Of a stretch of 64,000 nucleotides of DNA, positions 53,841 through 61,659 are shown piece after piece. Within the stretch, counting starts at the first letter, position 1, and the number at the start of each line of letters is the position of its first letter. This DNA is from Olsenella sp. oral taxon 807 (lineage in GTDB: Bacteria > Actinomycetota > Coriobacteriia > Coriobacteriales > Atopobiaceae), in contig NZ_CP012069.2 of the NCBI RefSeq assembly GCF_001189515.2, positions 248,001 to 312,000 of the forward strand. Direction: 5' to 3'. The notes under the pieces are model-generated. The model was not told the origin of the DNA and ran no database searches. It saw only the letters and a program-made list of their open reading frames with translations. The translations under genes and the position numbers were made by a program.

Positions 53841-53963
53841 TTGCTCACGTTGAGAGGCGGTTGACGTGCGCGCGCATGTGGGTGTATCCTTTTCCCGAAG
53901 GGAGGAGTTAGTCATGGTTATTATGAGTCCGCCACGGCGGGTATATGCTTCATGGGTAGTCAG

Positions 53964-53984
53964 AAGGGCCATCGGCCCTTTTTT
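53964..53984 (+). terminator. rho-independent terminator after tetR
   Basis: Stem AAGGGCC / GGCCCTT with 3-nt loop ATC is followed by TTTTC. It separates tetR from the exporter genes. Confidence 0.85.
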
Positions 53985-54001
53985 CATAACGATAGGATAA
54001 C

Positions 54002-54012
54002 AACGTTACGTT
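54002..54012 (+). promoter_or_regulatory. candidate TetR operator
   Basis: AACGT-T-ACGTT, an 11-bp dyad, lies in an AT-rich patch 43 bp upstream of the ABC ATPase start. Position fits an operator for the regulator at 53175. Confidence 0.4.
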
Positions 54013-54054
54013 TAATGGAGGCATTCCAGAAGGGGTGCCTGAGAGGAGCAATGT

Positions 54055-54807
54055 ATGAGAGACGCAACGAAAAGGTGCTGTCAGAATCAGGACGGGGCCG
54101 TGCGCGGGCACTTCGTGAGCGTGCAGGACGTCTGCAAGAGCTATGGCTCAGGCGAAGGCAAGGCGCAGGTACTCAAGGACCTCTCGCTTGAGGTCGCGCA
54201 GGGGGAGTTGTGCGCCATCTTGGGAGCCTCAGGTTCCGGCAAGTCGACGCTTCTCAACGTCGTTGGCGGGCTTGACGAGGTGGACTCGGGTCAGATCTGC
54301 GTGGGCGGGTGCGACGTCACGGCGCTTGGACCATCGCAGCTTCTGGAGTACAGGCGGGACTTCCTAGGCTTTGTCTTTCAGTTCTATAATCTGGTGCCCA
54401 ACCTCACCGTACGAGAGAACATCCAGGTCACAAGCTATCTGTCGGCAAACCCGCTTGATATGCAAGAACTCATCGGGACCCTGGGGCTCTCAGCGCACGC
54501 CGACAAGTTCCCCTCGCAGCTCTCGGGTGGGCAGCAGCAGCGCTGTGCCATCGGACGTGCCCTGGTCAAGAAGCCGCAGCTGCTGCTCTGCGACGAGCCG
54601 ACAGGCGCCCTCGACTCTGCGACATCGCTCGAGATACTGGGTCTGCTCGAGCAGGTCAACAGGAGCTTTGGTACGACGATGCTCATCGTGACCCACAACG
54701 AGGGCATCACGGCCATGTGCGATCAGGTGGTGCGCATAAAGGACGGCAGCGTTGTGTCGAGTGTGGGCAACGCGCACAAGCTGCCCGCGTCTGAGATCGA
54801 ACTGTAG
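54055..54807 (+). CDS. ABC transporter ATPase, MacB/LolD type
   Basis: This 250-residue ATPase has Walker A GASGSGKSTLLN (about residue 52), Q-loop region FVFQFYNLVPNLTVREN, signature LSGGQQQRCAIGRAL (about 155) and Walker B LLLCDEPTGALD (about 178). These are typical of exporters working with FtsX-like permeases (macrolide, lipoprotein or peptide export). A 20-residue polar N-terminal extension precedes the domain. ATG 54055 has GAGAGGAG 6 bases upstream; ATG 54051 is out of frame. It pairs with the permease 9 bp downstream. Confidence 0.93.
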   Translation: MRDATKRCCQNQDGAVRGHFVSVQDVCKSYGSGEGKAQVLKDLSLEVAQGELCAILGASGSGKSTLLNVVGGLDEVDSGQICVGGCDVTALGPSQLLEYRRDFLGFVFQFYNLVPNLTVRENIQVTSYLSANPLDMQELIGTLGLSAHADKFPSQLSGGQQQRCAIGRALVKKPQLLLCDEPTGALDSATSLEILGLLEQVNRSFGTTMLIVTHNEGITAMCDQVVRIKDGSVVSSVGNAHKLPASEIEL

Positions 54808-54816
54808 GTGGTCGCG

Positions 54817-57333
54817 ATGCAAAGACTGCTGCTCAGAAGGACCCTTCGCGACCTTCGCTCCAACCTCATCCGCTACCTGGCCCTTCTTGCTGTGGTTGCG
54901 GCGTGCATGGTCATCGTCACGTCTATCGGGGTCTCTGCCCAAAGTGTCATCAGAGGTGTGAGTCAGACGGCCCTGGCCACGAACGTCGAGGACGGAGAGT
55001 TCTCTACCCTCGTGCCGCTTACGGACGCGCAGCTGGCCAAGATTCACGACAGGGGCGTCTCTCTGGAGGCGGAACCCTACCTTGACTTCATGCGTACGGA
55101 CGGCTCAACGCTGCGCGTCATGGCGACGCGCGACTCCATCAACAGGGTCACTCCCAACTCGGGAAGGTTGCCCCAGGCAGATGACGAGGTCCTGATCGAG
55201 CAACACTACGCGAGGGCACATGGCCTTAGCCTGGGCGATACGCTCGATGTGGGCGAGAGGCGCCTTGCGATCGTGGGGATCGGCTCCAGTTCCGACTACG
55301 ACATGTGTGTGGCAAACATGTCGGACGCTTCTGTCGACCACGATGCCTTCGGCACGGCGTTCGTCACGTCGCCCACCTACGCGCGACTGCTCGAGGGGGG
55401 TGGGGCCGCAAAGGCCGAGACCTGCCTCTATGCCTACACCCTGCCCGCCGGACACTCCTCGCAAGAGCTCAGGGAGCTTTTGAAGAACGAGGACTTCGAC
55501 GTCGCCATAGATCAGGTGAGCGACCCATACTTCCAGGAGTACGTGGGCCGCAAGTTGGCAGATAGGCGCAACGTGGAGGATGCGCTGGGTAGGCTTACGG
55601 ACGGGGCACGGAGCCTGCAAGACGCCCTCGGCGCGTCCGGCCTCGCGACGCGTGCGCAGACGCGACCTTTGGCACAGGCGGCCCAGGGCCTTGCCGATGG
55701 CGTCGACGCGTTTCACGACAAGGTGGAAGGTGTCCTCGACGAGCACCTCTCGCTGAAAATAGATAACCTGACCAGCTTCGTCGAGCAGGCGGACAACCCG
55801 CGTATCAAGGCGTCCGCCTCCGACGTTCAGATCAACATCGCCGTCAGCCAGCTGGCTGGTGTCATCGTCGTGGCGCTCATCGCGTACGTCGTCTCCGTCT
55901 TTGTGGTACATTCCATCGAGTGCGAGTCCACGATCATCGGCACGCTCTATGCCCTGGGCGTGAGCCGACGCCAACTCGTGCTGAGCTACGCCATGCTGCC
56001 GGTCCTCGTGTGCCTCGCCGGCGGAGCCATGGGTACGGTCTGGGGATCCTCTCCGTGGATGGTGCATGCGCTTGCCACAAACACGCTCACGTATTACTCG
56101 CTGCCTCCCATCTCCTTCGAGGTGGGGCCATGGGATGTCGCCTTTGGCGTCGTTATGCCTGCGGTGATGGCACTCGTCGTCAACGGGGTGCTCATCAGGC
56201 AAAAGCTCTCCCGTCCCGTGCTCTTGCTGCTGCGCAACGAGCCTGACGCAGGCAGGGTCTCCACGGCGCGCATCCGCGATTGGGGCAGTCGCGGCTTTGT
56301 GCGGACGTTTAGCCTGCGGCAGCTCCTGCGTGAGAGGCGCAGCGTGTCCGCCGTGCTCGCAGGCATGTTCGTGTGTCTGCTCATTCTCTTTCTCGCCCTC
56401 GATGCGGACGCCTTCTGCGAGAACAGCGCCCAGGCGGCAGAGCGGGACACGTCCTTTGGGTATCTCTACACCGTCAGGTATCCACCCGCTACGGTGCCCG
56501 AGGGGGCCCACGAGGCATACCTGAGGAGTCTCTCCGTGAGCAAGCTCGGCTACACGCTCGACGTCTCGCTCCTGGGGCTAAGGGACGACAACCCCTTCTT
56601 CCCAAGGATCGCAGCCTCGGGCGAGGGGGAGCTGTCGATCTCGTCGGCGATGGCGTCCAAGCTTAACCTTTCCGTAGGCGACAGCGTCGTTCTCACCGAC
56701 CAGACGCAGGATCGTCCCTATGCATTCACCGTGCGCGAGGTGGTGCGAGACGACGCGAGTCTCCGCTGCTTCATGCGCATCGAGGACATGCGAGCGCTCT
56801 TCGGCGAGGACGGCGACTGCTACAACGCGCTCCTTAGTGACCATGCGCTCAACATAGAGGCAGGACGCCTCGACGGCACGCTCACGAGGGAGAGGGTCAT
56901 CGAGAGCACGGTCGTCTGGCACGAGATGATAGGGCCGATGGTGATCTTGCTCGTCACCCTGTCGTCCGTCATCTTCATCGTCGTCACGTACCTCATGGTC
57001 AAGGTGACGATCGACCGCGCCGCACGCCCCATCGCCCTCATGAAGGTCTTCGGTTACCGCAGGGGGGAGTTGCGCAGGCTCTACCTTGACGGCAATCTCG
57101 TCGTCGTGGCGGCAGGGCTTCTTGTGCTCGTGCCTCTCTGCAAGCTGCTCATCGACCTTGCCTACCCCTATCTTGTGGCAAACGTGGGCGGAGGCCTTGA
57201 CGTCACGTGGCCGCCCTCGTGGTATGCCGTCGCCTATGTCGGTGCGCTCGTCTGCTACCTGGTGGTCGAGGCGCTCCTGATGCGCCGCGTCAACAGGATA
57301 GCGCCCACCGAGGCACTCCAGACGCGTGAGTAG
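54817..57333 (+). CDS. FtsX-like ABC permease with two FtsX modules
   Basis: This 838-residue membrane protein has a helix at residues 18-38 (RYLALLAVVAACMVIVTSIG), a long extracytoplasmic MacB-type domain (about 40-340), three helices about 350-470 (first FtsX module), another helix near 520, a second periplasmic domain, and three helices about 700-825 (second FtsX module, ending ALLMRRVNRIAPTEAL). The double-module layout fits single-gene permeases that dimerise internally. Substrate is unknown; neighbouring TetR regulation suggests response to a toxic compound or peptide. AGGTGG 5 bases upstream supports ATG 54817. Confidence 0.9.
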   Translation: MQRLLLRRTLRDLRSNLIRYLALLAVVAACMVIVTSIGVSAQSVIRGVSQTALATNVEDGEFSTLVPLTDAQLAKIHDRGVSLEAEPYLDFMRTDGSTLRVMATRDSINRVTPNSGRLPQADDEVLIEQHYARAHGLSLGDTLDVGERRLAIVGIGSSSDYDMCVANMSDASVDHDAFGTAFVTSPTYARLLEGGGAAKAETCLYAYTLPAGHSSQELRELLKNEDFDVAIDQVSDPYFQEYVGRKLADRRNVEDALGRLTDGARSLQDALGASGLATRAQTRPLAQAAQGLADGVDAFHDKVEGVLDEHLSLKIDNLTSFVEQADNPRIKASASDVQINIAVSQLAGVIVVALIAYVVSVFVVHSIECESTIIGTLYALGVSRRQLVLSYAMLPVLVCLAGGAMGTVWGSSPWMVHALATNTLTYYSLPPISFEVGPWDVAFGVVMPAVMALVVNGVLIRQKLSRPVLLLLRNEPDAGRVSTARIRDWGSRGFVRTFSLRQLLRERRSVSAVLAGMFVCLLILFLALDADAFCENSAQAAERDTSFGYLYTVRYPPATVPEGAHEAYLRSLSVSKLGYTLDVSLLGLRDDNPFFPRIAASGEGELSISSAMASKLNLSVGDSVVLTDQTQDRPYAFTVREVVRDDASLRCFMRIEDMRALFGEDGDCYNALLSDHALNIEAGRLDGTLTRERVIESTVVWHEMIGPMVILLVTLSSVIFIVVTYLMVKVTIDRAARPIALMKVFGYRRGELRRLYLDGNLVVVAAGLLVLVPLCKLLIDLAYPYLVANVGGGLDVTWPPSWYAVAYVGALVCYLVVEALLMRRVNRIAPTEALQTRE

Positions 57334-57350
57334 CAAGAGAAGGGCCTGGC

Positions 57351-57386
57351 AAGGCGGCCGCATGCCATCGCGTGGGCATGCGGCCT
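57351..57386 (+). terminator. hairpin downstream of the permease gene
   Basis: AAGGCGGCCGCATGCC pairs with GGGCATGCGGCCTT, with one bulge, across a 6-nt loop. The stem is very strong, but no T-run follows, so efficiency is uncertain. Confidence 0.55.
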
Positions 57387-57574
57387 TGTCACGTCATCGA
57401 GGCCGCCCACGGGAAGACGCAGAGACGTCGGTTTCTCGTGAGCGGCCCGTCCCATTGAGGTGCGGTGGTGTAGACTGAGCGGGTCTGCGTGACGTCCTGT
57501 CCACCTGCCTTGGGCAGGCCAGCCCCATCACGCCCGGTCGTCCCGTCTTCTGTCAGAGGAGAGGTAGTTCAACC

Positions 57575-59341
57575 ATGAAGGCACTGTTCAACGACGGTCA
57601 CGTCGACGAGATCCCCAAGGATGAGGAGCTCCACGTCATCCGTCACTCCGCCGCCCACATCCTAGCCCAGGCCGTCAAGCGGCTGTATCCCGAGGCCGAC
57701 TTTGCTTACGGCCCTGCCACCGACAACGGCTTCTACTATGACATCGAACTTCCCGAGGGCACGAAGCTCTCGGAGGAGGACTTTCCCGCGATCGAGGCCG
57801 AGATGCGCAAGATCGTGAGGGAGAACCTCAAGTTCGAGACCTACGAGCTCCCGCGTGAGCAGGCTATCGCCCACATGGCCGAGCGTGGCGAGAAGTACAA
57901 GGTCGAGCACATAGACGACCTGCCAGAGGACGCCCGCATCACCTTCTACAGGCAGGGCGAGTACGTTGACATGTGCGTGGGGCCGCACATCCTCTACACC
58001 AAGGCCCTCAAGGCCTTCAAGCTCACGGGCGTCTCGGGCGCCTACTGGAAGGGCGACAAGAACAACAAGATGCTCACGCGCGTGTATGGCACCGCCTTCC
58101 GCAACAAGGAGGAGCTGGCCGAGCACGAACGCCTGCTCGCCGAGGCCGCCAGGCGCGATCACCGCAGGATAGGCCGGGAGATGGAGCTCTTCATGACGAG
58201 CGACGCAGGTCCGGGCTTTCCCTTCTGGTTGCCCAACGGCATGCGTGTCAAGAACGCCCTCATGCGCTATTGGCAAAAGATGCAGGATGACTATGGCTAC
58301 GAGCAGGTGCAGACGCCCGTCATCCTCTCGCGTTCCCTCTGGGAGACCTCCGGTCACTGGGATCACTACAAGGACAACATGTACACGACCCAGATAGACG
58401 ACGAGGACTTTGCCGTCAAGCCCATGAACTGCCCCGGCGCCTGTCTCATCTACAAGAGTCGTCCACGCAGCTACCGTGACCTGCCACTCAAGCTCGCCGA
58501 GGCCGGCCTCGACCATCGCCACGAGCTCAAGGGGACGCTGCACGGCCTCTTTCGCGTGCGTGCGTTCACGCAGGATGACGCCCACCTCTTCATCACGCCC
58601 GAGCAGATCTGTGAGCAGGTCATCGACACCGCGCGCCTGATCACCACCTACTACGAGCAGTTTGGCTTTCCCTACAGGGTCGAGCTTTCCACCCGTCCCG
58701 AAGACTCCATGGGCTCGAGCGAGGATTGGTCCCTTGCCGAGGCCGGTCTCAAGGAGGCGCTTGAGACCATGGACACCGACTACACGCTGAACCCCGGCGA
58801 TGGCGCGTTCTATGGTCCCAAGATAGACTTTCACCTTAAGGACTGCCTGGGGCGCACCTGGCAGTGCGGTACCATCCAACTTGACTTCCAGCTGCCCGAG
58901 CGCTTCGAGCTCGAGTACACCGCCGCAGACGGCAGCAAGCGGCGTCCCATTCTCATCCACCGCGCGGGCTTCGGAAGCTTCGAGCGCTTTATCGGCATGC
59001 TCATCGAGCAGTACGCGGGCAAGTTTCCCACCTGGCTCTCTCCCTGTCAGGTCAAGGTCCTGCCTGTCTCCGAGAAGAGTCGCGACTACGCGCGTAAGGT
59101 GGGAGAGAGGCTTCGCGAGGCCGGCCTGCGCGTCAAGGTGGACGAGCGCGACGAGAAGATAGGCTACAAGATCCGTGAGGCCCGCTCCATCGATCGCGTT
59201 CCCTACATGCTGATCCTCGGCGAGCGGGAGGTTGAGGCGGGCAACGTCTCTGTGCGCGACCGCAGTGGCGAGACGACCCAGCACGAGCTCGACGAGTTCA
59301 TCGCTTCCATCAAGGACGAGGTCGCGGAGCGTCGCGGCTGA
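57575..59341 (+). CDS. thrS: threonyl-tRNA synthetase lacking the TGS domain
   Basis: This 588-residue class II synthetase keeps the N2 editing domain: HSAAHILAQ (HxxxH, residues 24-28) and the second site DMCVGPHIL (Cys and His). The catalytic core has RVKNALMRYW, GPGFPFWLP, VKPMNCPG, RVRAFTQDDAH, TWQCGTIQLDF and GSFERFIGMLIE, and the anticodon domain follows. It starts directly at the editing domain, without the roughly 60-residue N-terminal TGS domain of the E. coli enzyme (642 aa). ATG 57575 has GAGGAGAGG upstream. TAGACT at 57471 within GGTGTAGACT resembles the element before metG. Confidence 0.95.
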   Translation: MKALFNDGHVDEIPKDEELHVIRHSAAHILAQAVKRLYPEADFAYGPATDNGFYYDIELPEGTKLSEEDFPAIEAEMRKIVRENLKFETYELPREQAIAHMAERGEKYKVEHIDDLPEDARITFYRQGEYVDMCVGPHILYTKALKAFKLTGVSGAYWKGDKNNKMLTRVYGTAFRNKEELAEHERLLAEAARRDHRRIGREMELFMTSDAGPGFPFWLPNGMRVKNALMRYWQKMQDDYGYEQVQTPVILSRSLWETSGHWDHYKDNMYTTQIDDEDFAVKPMNCPGACLIYKSRPRSYRDLPLKLAEAGLDHRHELKGTLHGLFRVRAFTQDDAHLFITPEQICEQVIDTARLITTYYEQFGFPYRVELSTRPEDSMGSSEDWSLAEAGLKEALETMDTDYTLNPGDGAFYGPKIDFHLKDCLGRTWQCGTIQLDFQLPERFELEYTAADGSKRRPILIHRAGFGSFERFIGMLIEQYAGKFPTWLSPCQVKVLPVSEKSRDYARKVGERLREAGLRVKVDERDEKIGYKIREARSIDRVPYMLILGEREVEAGNVSVRDRSGETTQHELDEFIASIKDEVAERRG

Positions 59342-59361
59342 CGCCAGGGTAGGTCGCGGCC

Positions 59362-60075
59362 ATGTCTGACGCCCTCGAGAGACTCTGTGCCGATCAGTCC
59401 AAGCGGCTGGGCGCTGCCCTCACGCGCCTTGTAGATGCGGAAGCTGCCGACGAGCTCGTCTCTGGCCTTGCCCAGAGACGAGCCGCTGTTTGGATTGAGA
59501 GTCTGGGCGATATGCCCATCGGCTTTGCTGACCTGCGGGCGCAGGCGGCAGACGCCCACGGGCGGGGTCTTCCTCTTGTGGTGGAAAACTCCCTCGCCAC
59601 GTCGTTTGGCTGTTCCGCCTGCCGCCTCGGCGCGGATGTTGTCGTGGAGCGCTTTACACGCGCCTGGCCCGAGGGAACGGGGCGCTGCGTTGCCCTGTCC
59701 GCCTCAAAGGCGTGTCCGTCTGACCTTCGCGTAGCGCTTGCGGTGCTGCCGTCTGCGGTCTTTGATGACACGGCCGTGGCCTCGCTTGTCGCAGCCCTTG
59801 TGGCCTTTCCCGCCCGCCGCCGCAGGGAGGATGACGCCGCCCAGGTGGTCGCGGCCTACCTCTCGTGCCATCCGCTTGTCGTGGCTGTGAGCTACCCGGG
59901 ACTCAAGGCGAACCCGAGCTTCAGAGCTGCCGCGTCCCAGCTCACGGGAGGCTTCGGGCCGGTTGTGGACTATCGCGTACGGGGCGCTGCCGCCTGGGAG
60001 CGCGTCCGCTGTGACGCTGGCGACCCGAAGGCGCAGGTCGTCTCGCTCGAGGGGCGGCTCTCACAGCTGTCATGA
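59362..60075 (+). CDS. degenerate Cys/Met-metabolism PLP-fold protein lacking the PLP lysine
   Basis: This 237-residue protein is a shortened relative of cystathionine gamma-synthase-type enzymes. VWIESLGDMPIGFADLRAQA, AHGRGLPLVVENSLATSFG, LGADVVVERFTRAW and HPLVVAVSYPGLKANPSF, with the GGFG end, align in order with VESPGNP, VVDNTFATP, GADIVVHSATKY and HP-V-YPGL of the family. The PLP lysine of SATK is Arg (R100), and the N-terminal substrate/cofactor segment is missing. It should not bind PLP covalently. It lies 20 bp after thrS, so is probably co-transcribed. Confidence 0.68.
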   Translation: MSDALERLCADQSKRLGAALTRLVDAEAADELVSGLAQRRAAVWIESLGDMPIGFADLRAQAADAHGRGLPLVVENSLATSFGCSACRLGADVVVERFTRAWPEGTGRCVALSASKACPSDLRVALAVLPSAVFDDTAVASLVAALVAFPARRRREDDAAQVVAAYLSCHPLVVAVSYPGLKANPSFRAAASQLTGGFGPVVDYRVRGAAAWERVRCDAGDPKAQVVSLEGRLSQLS

Positions 60076-60209
60076 TGATGCTCGCCGCAGCCCGGGTGAT
60101 CGCGGTCTTGGGGACGTAACCGCGACCTCGCTCACGACCGCACGCTCGCCTACGATCACGGTCTCGCTTACAGGAGCGGGATGCGTGGATCAGGAGCAGC
60201 TGCCTGCGG
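60076..60209. other. short gap with CTCGCT/ACGATCACG direct repeats
   Basis: It contains a near-repeat, GTCTTGGGGACGTAACCGCG with GCGACCTCGCTCACGACCGC and CACGGTCTCGCTTACAGGAG. No gene is seen. Confidence 0.35.
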
Positions 60210-60480
60210 TCAGGGAGCCAGACTCCTGATGGGAATCACGTAGATATCCTCCTCTACCTCACGCGCATAGAGAAATGTCACCGTAAGCACTCCCACGAAG
60301 GCGGGGGAGCGGATGCGCGCTTTGGGATTGTCACCGACAATCTTATCGTGCCTGCGCTTGAGGGAGGCAATGGCGCCAGGAGCCTTTTTGTCGCCTGTCT
60401 TTGCTTCGTGCGCGGCCCGACGTCCATCGACGAGCTCTATGAATATGCGTGCGATCCTCCTTACATCAACCGTGAGGGTG
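60210..60480 (-). pseudogene. 3' remnant of an unrecognised gene cut off by repeat array D3
   Basis: On the minus strand a clean coding frame reads RRIARIFIELVDGRRAAHEA then KTGDKKAPGAIASLKRRHDK and ends EVEEDIYVIPIRSLAP with TGA at 60210-60212. Codon use is natural, but the frame runs straight into family D repeats upstream (about 60480), with no start or body. I do not recognise the family. It is either truncated by insertion of the array or a residue of deletion. Confidence 0.55.
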
Positions 60481-60486
60481 CCACCC

Positions 60487-61490
60487 CCAGAGTGCGCTTT
60501 TCCGTGAGGGCGGCGTCACGCGGGCGCCCAGAATGTACTTTTCCGTGAGGCTCCAGCTCCAGAATGCGCTTTTCCGTGAGGTGGCTCGACGTTTGCCCAG
60601 GTGAGGAAAAGCGCATTCTACGGAAAAGCGCATTCTGTGCAGACGCCCTCACGAAAAAGCGCACTCTGACCCACCACCCTCACGGAAAAGCGCACTCTGC
60701 ATCCGCAGGGTCACGGAAAAGCGCACTCTCCAACCGACGTCTCACGGAAAAGCGCACTCTCCAACCGACGTCTCACGGAAAAGCACATCCTACCCTCGCG
60801 TCGGTGGCCAAACTGCGCCTTTCCGTGAGGGCCCACAGTCAGACTGCGCCTTTTCGTGAGGCACCACGGCTATAATGCGCTTCTTCGTGAGGCACCAACT
60901 CCAGAATGCGCTTTTCCGTGAGACGGCGCCACGTTTGCGCAGGTGAGGAAAAGCGCACTCTACGGAAAAGCGCATTCTGCGCAGGCGACCTCACGAAAAA
61001 GCGCACTCTGCATCCGCAGGGTCACGGAAAAGCGCATTCTCCAACCGACGCCTCACGGATAAGCGCATCCTGCCCTCGCGCCGGTGGCCAAAGTGCGCCT
61101 TTCCGTGAGGGCGTTACGGAAAGGCGCAACCTGCGATCCCTAAACCACCCAAAGTGCGCTTTTCCGTGAGGGCCCACAGTCAGACTGCGCCTTTTCGTGA
61201 GGCACCAACTCCAGAATGCGCTTTTCCGTGAGACGGCGCCACGTTTGCGCAGGTGAGGAAAAGCGCACTCTACGGAAAAGCGCATTCTGTGCAGACGCCC
61301 TCACGAAAAAGCACACTCTGACCCACCACTTTCACGGAGAAGCACATTCTGCGTGCGCGACTCACGAAAAAGCACATTCTGCGTGCGCGACTCACGAAAA
61401 AGCGCATTCTGCGTGCGCGATGTGACGAAAAAGCACATTCTGGATGGGCGACGCGATTACGGCGACGCGACGAAGAGGCGCACTCTGCGC
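60487..61490. repeat. inverted-unit repeat array, family D, locus 3 (1,004 bp, three cores)
   Basis: It holds three successive modules with cores 60561-60637, 60903-60979 and 61213-61288, all on the plus strand. In each, forward units (GCGCTTTTCCGTGAGG) lead to the core and reverse units (CCTCACGGAAAAGCGC) leave it; modules meet near 60800 and 61090 around GGCC. Spacers are shared between modules (TGCATCCGCAGGGT, CCAACCGACG, GGGCCCACAGTCAGAC, TGACCCACCAC). The last three reverse units share the spacer GCGTGCGCGA. Core spacer is GGCTCGACGTTTGCCCAGG in module 1 and GGCGCCACGTTTGCGCAGG in modules 2 and 3. Confidence 0.92.
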
Positions 61491-61659
61491 AATTCGACTC
61501 CCTCGACCAGAGGCGCACAATCGACAACGAAGACCAAAGCTGGGGCGGTGGCCCAGGTGGTGCCGCCGCCCCACGCAGCCGCCCCACGCAGCCGCCCCTC
61601 GCTGCCGCCCTACGCAGCCGCCCCTCGCTGCCGCCCCGTGCCGGCCGGTTCCCTACGCT
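61491..61659. other. gap between array D3 and mtlA, with CGCCGCCCC-type simple repeats
   Basis: It holds a low-complexity run of GCCGCCCC/ACGCAGCC repeats (61561-61640). No terminator with T-run for the minus-strand PTS gene was recognised. Confidence 0.4.

Noticed and set aside
53952-54191. 80-codon ORF starting before the ABC ATPase
   Set aside because: It spans the terminator and overlaps the ATPase in another frame; Arg/Gly-rich artefact.
57662-59284. 540-codon minus-strand ORF inside thrS
   Set aside because: Antisense shadow; the plus strand encodes an intact ThrRS.
60487-61490. CRISPR array
   Set aside because: Units occur in both orientations, spacers are only 11-18 bp and partly shared between modules, repeats are degenerate, and no cas genes are present.
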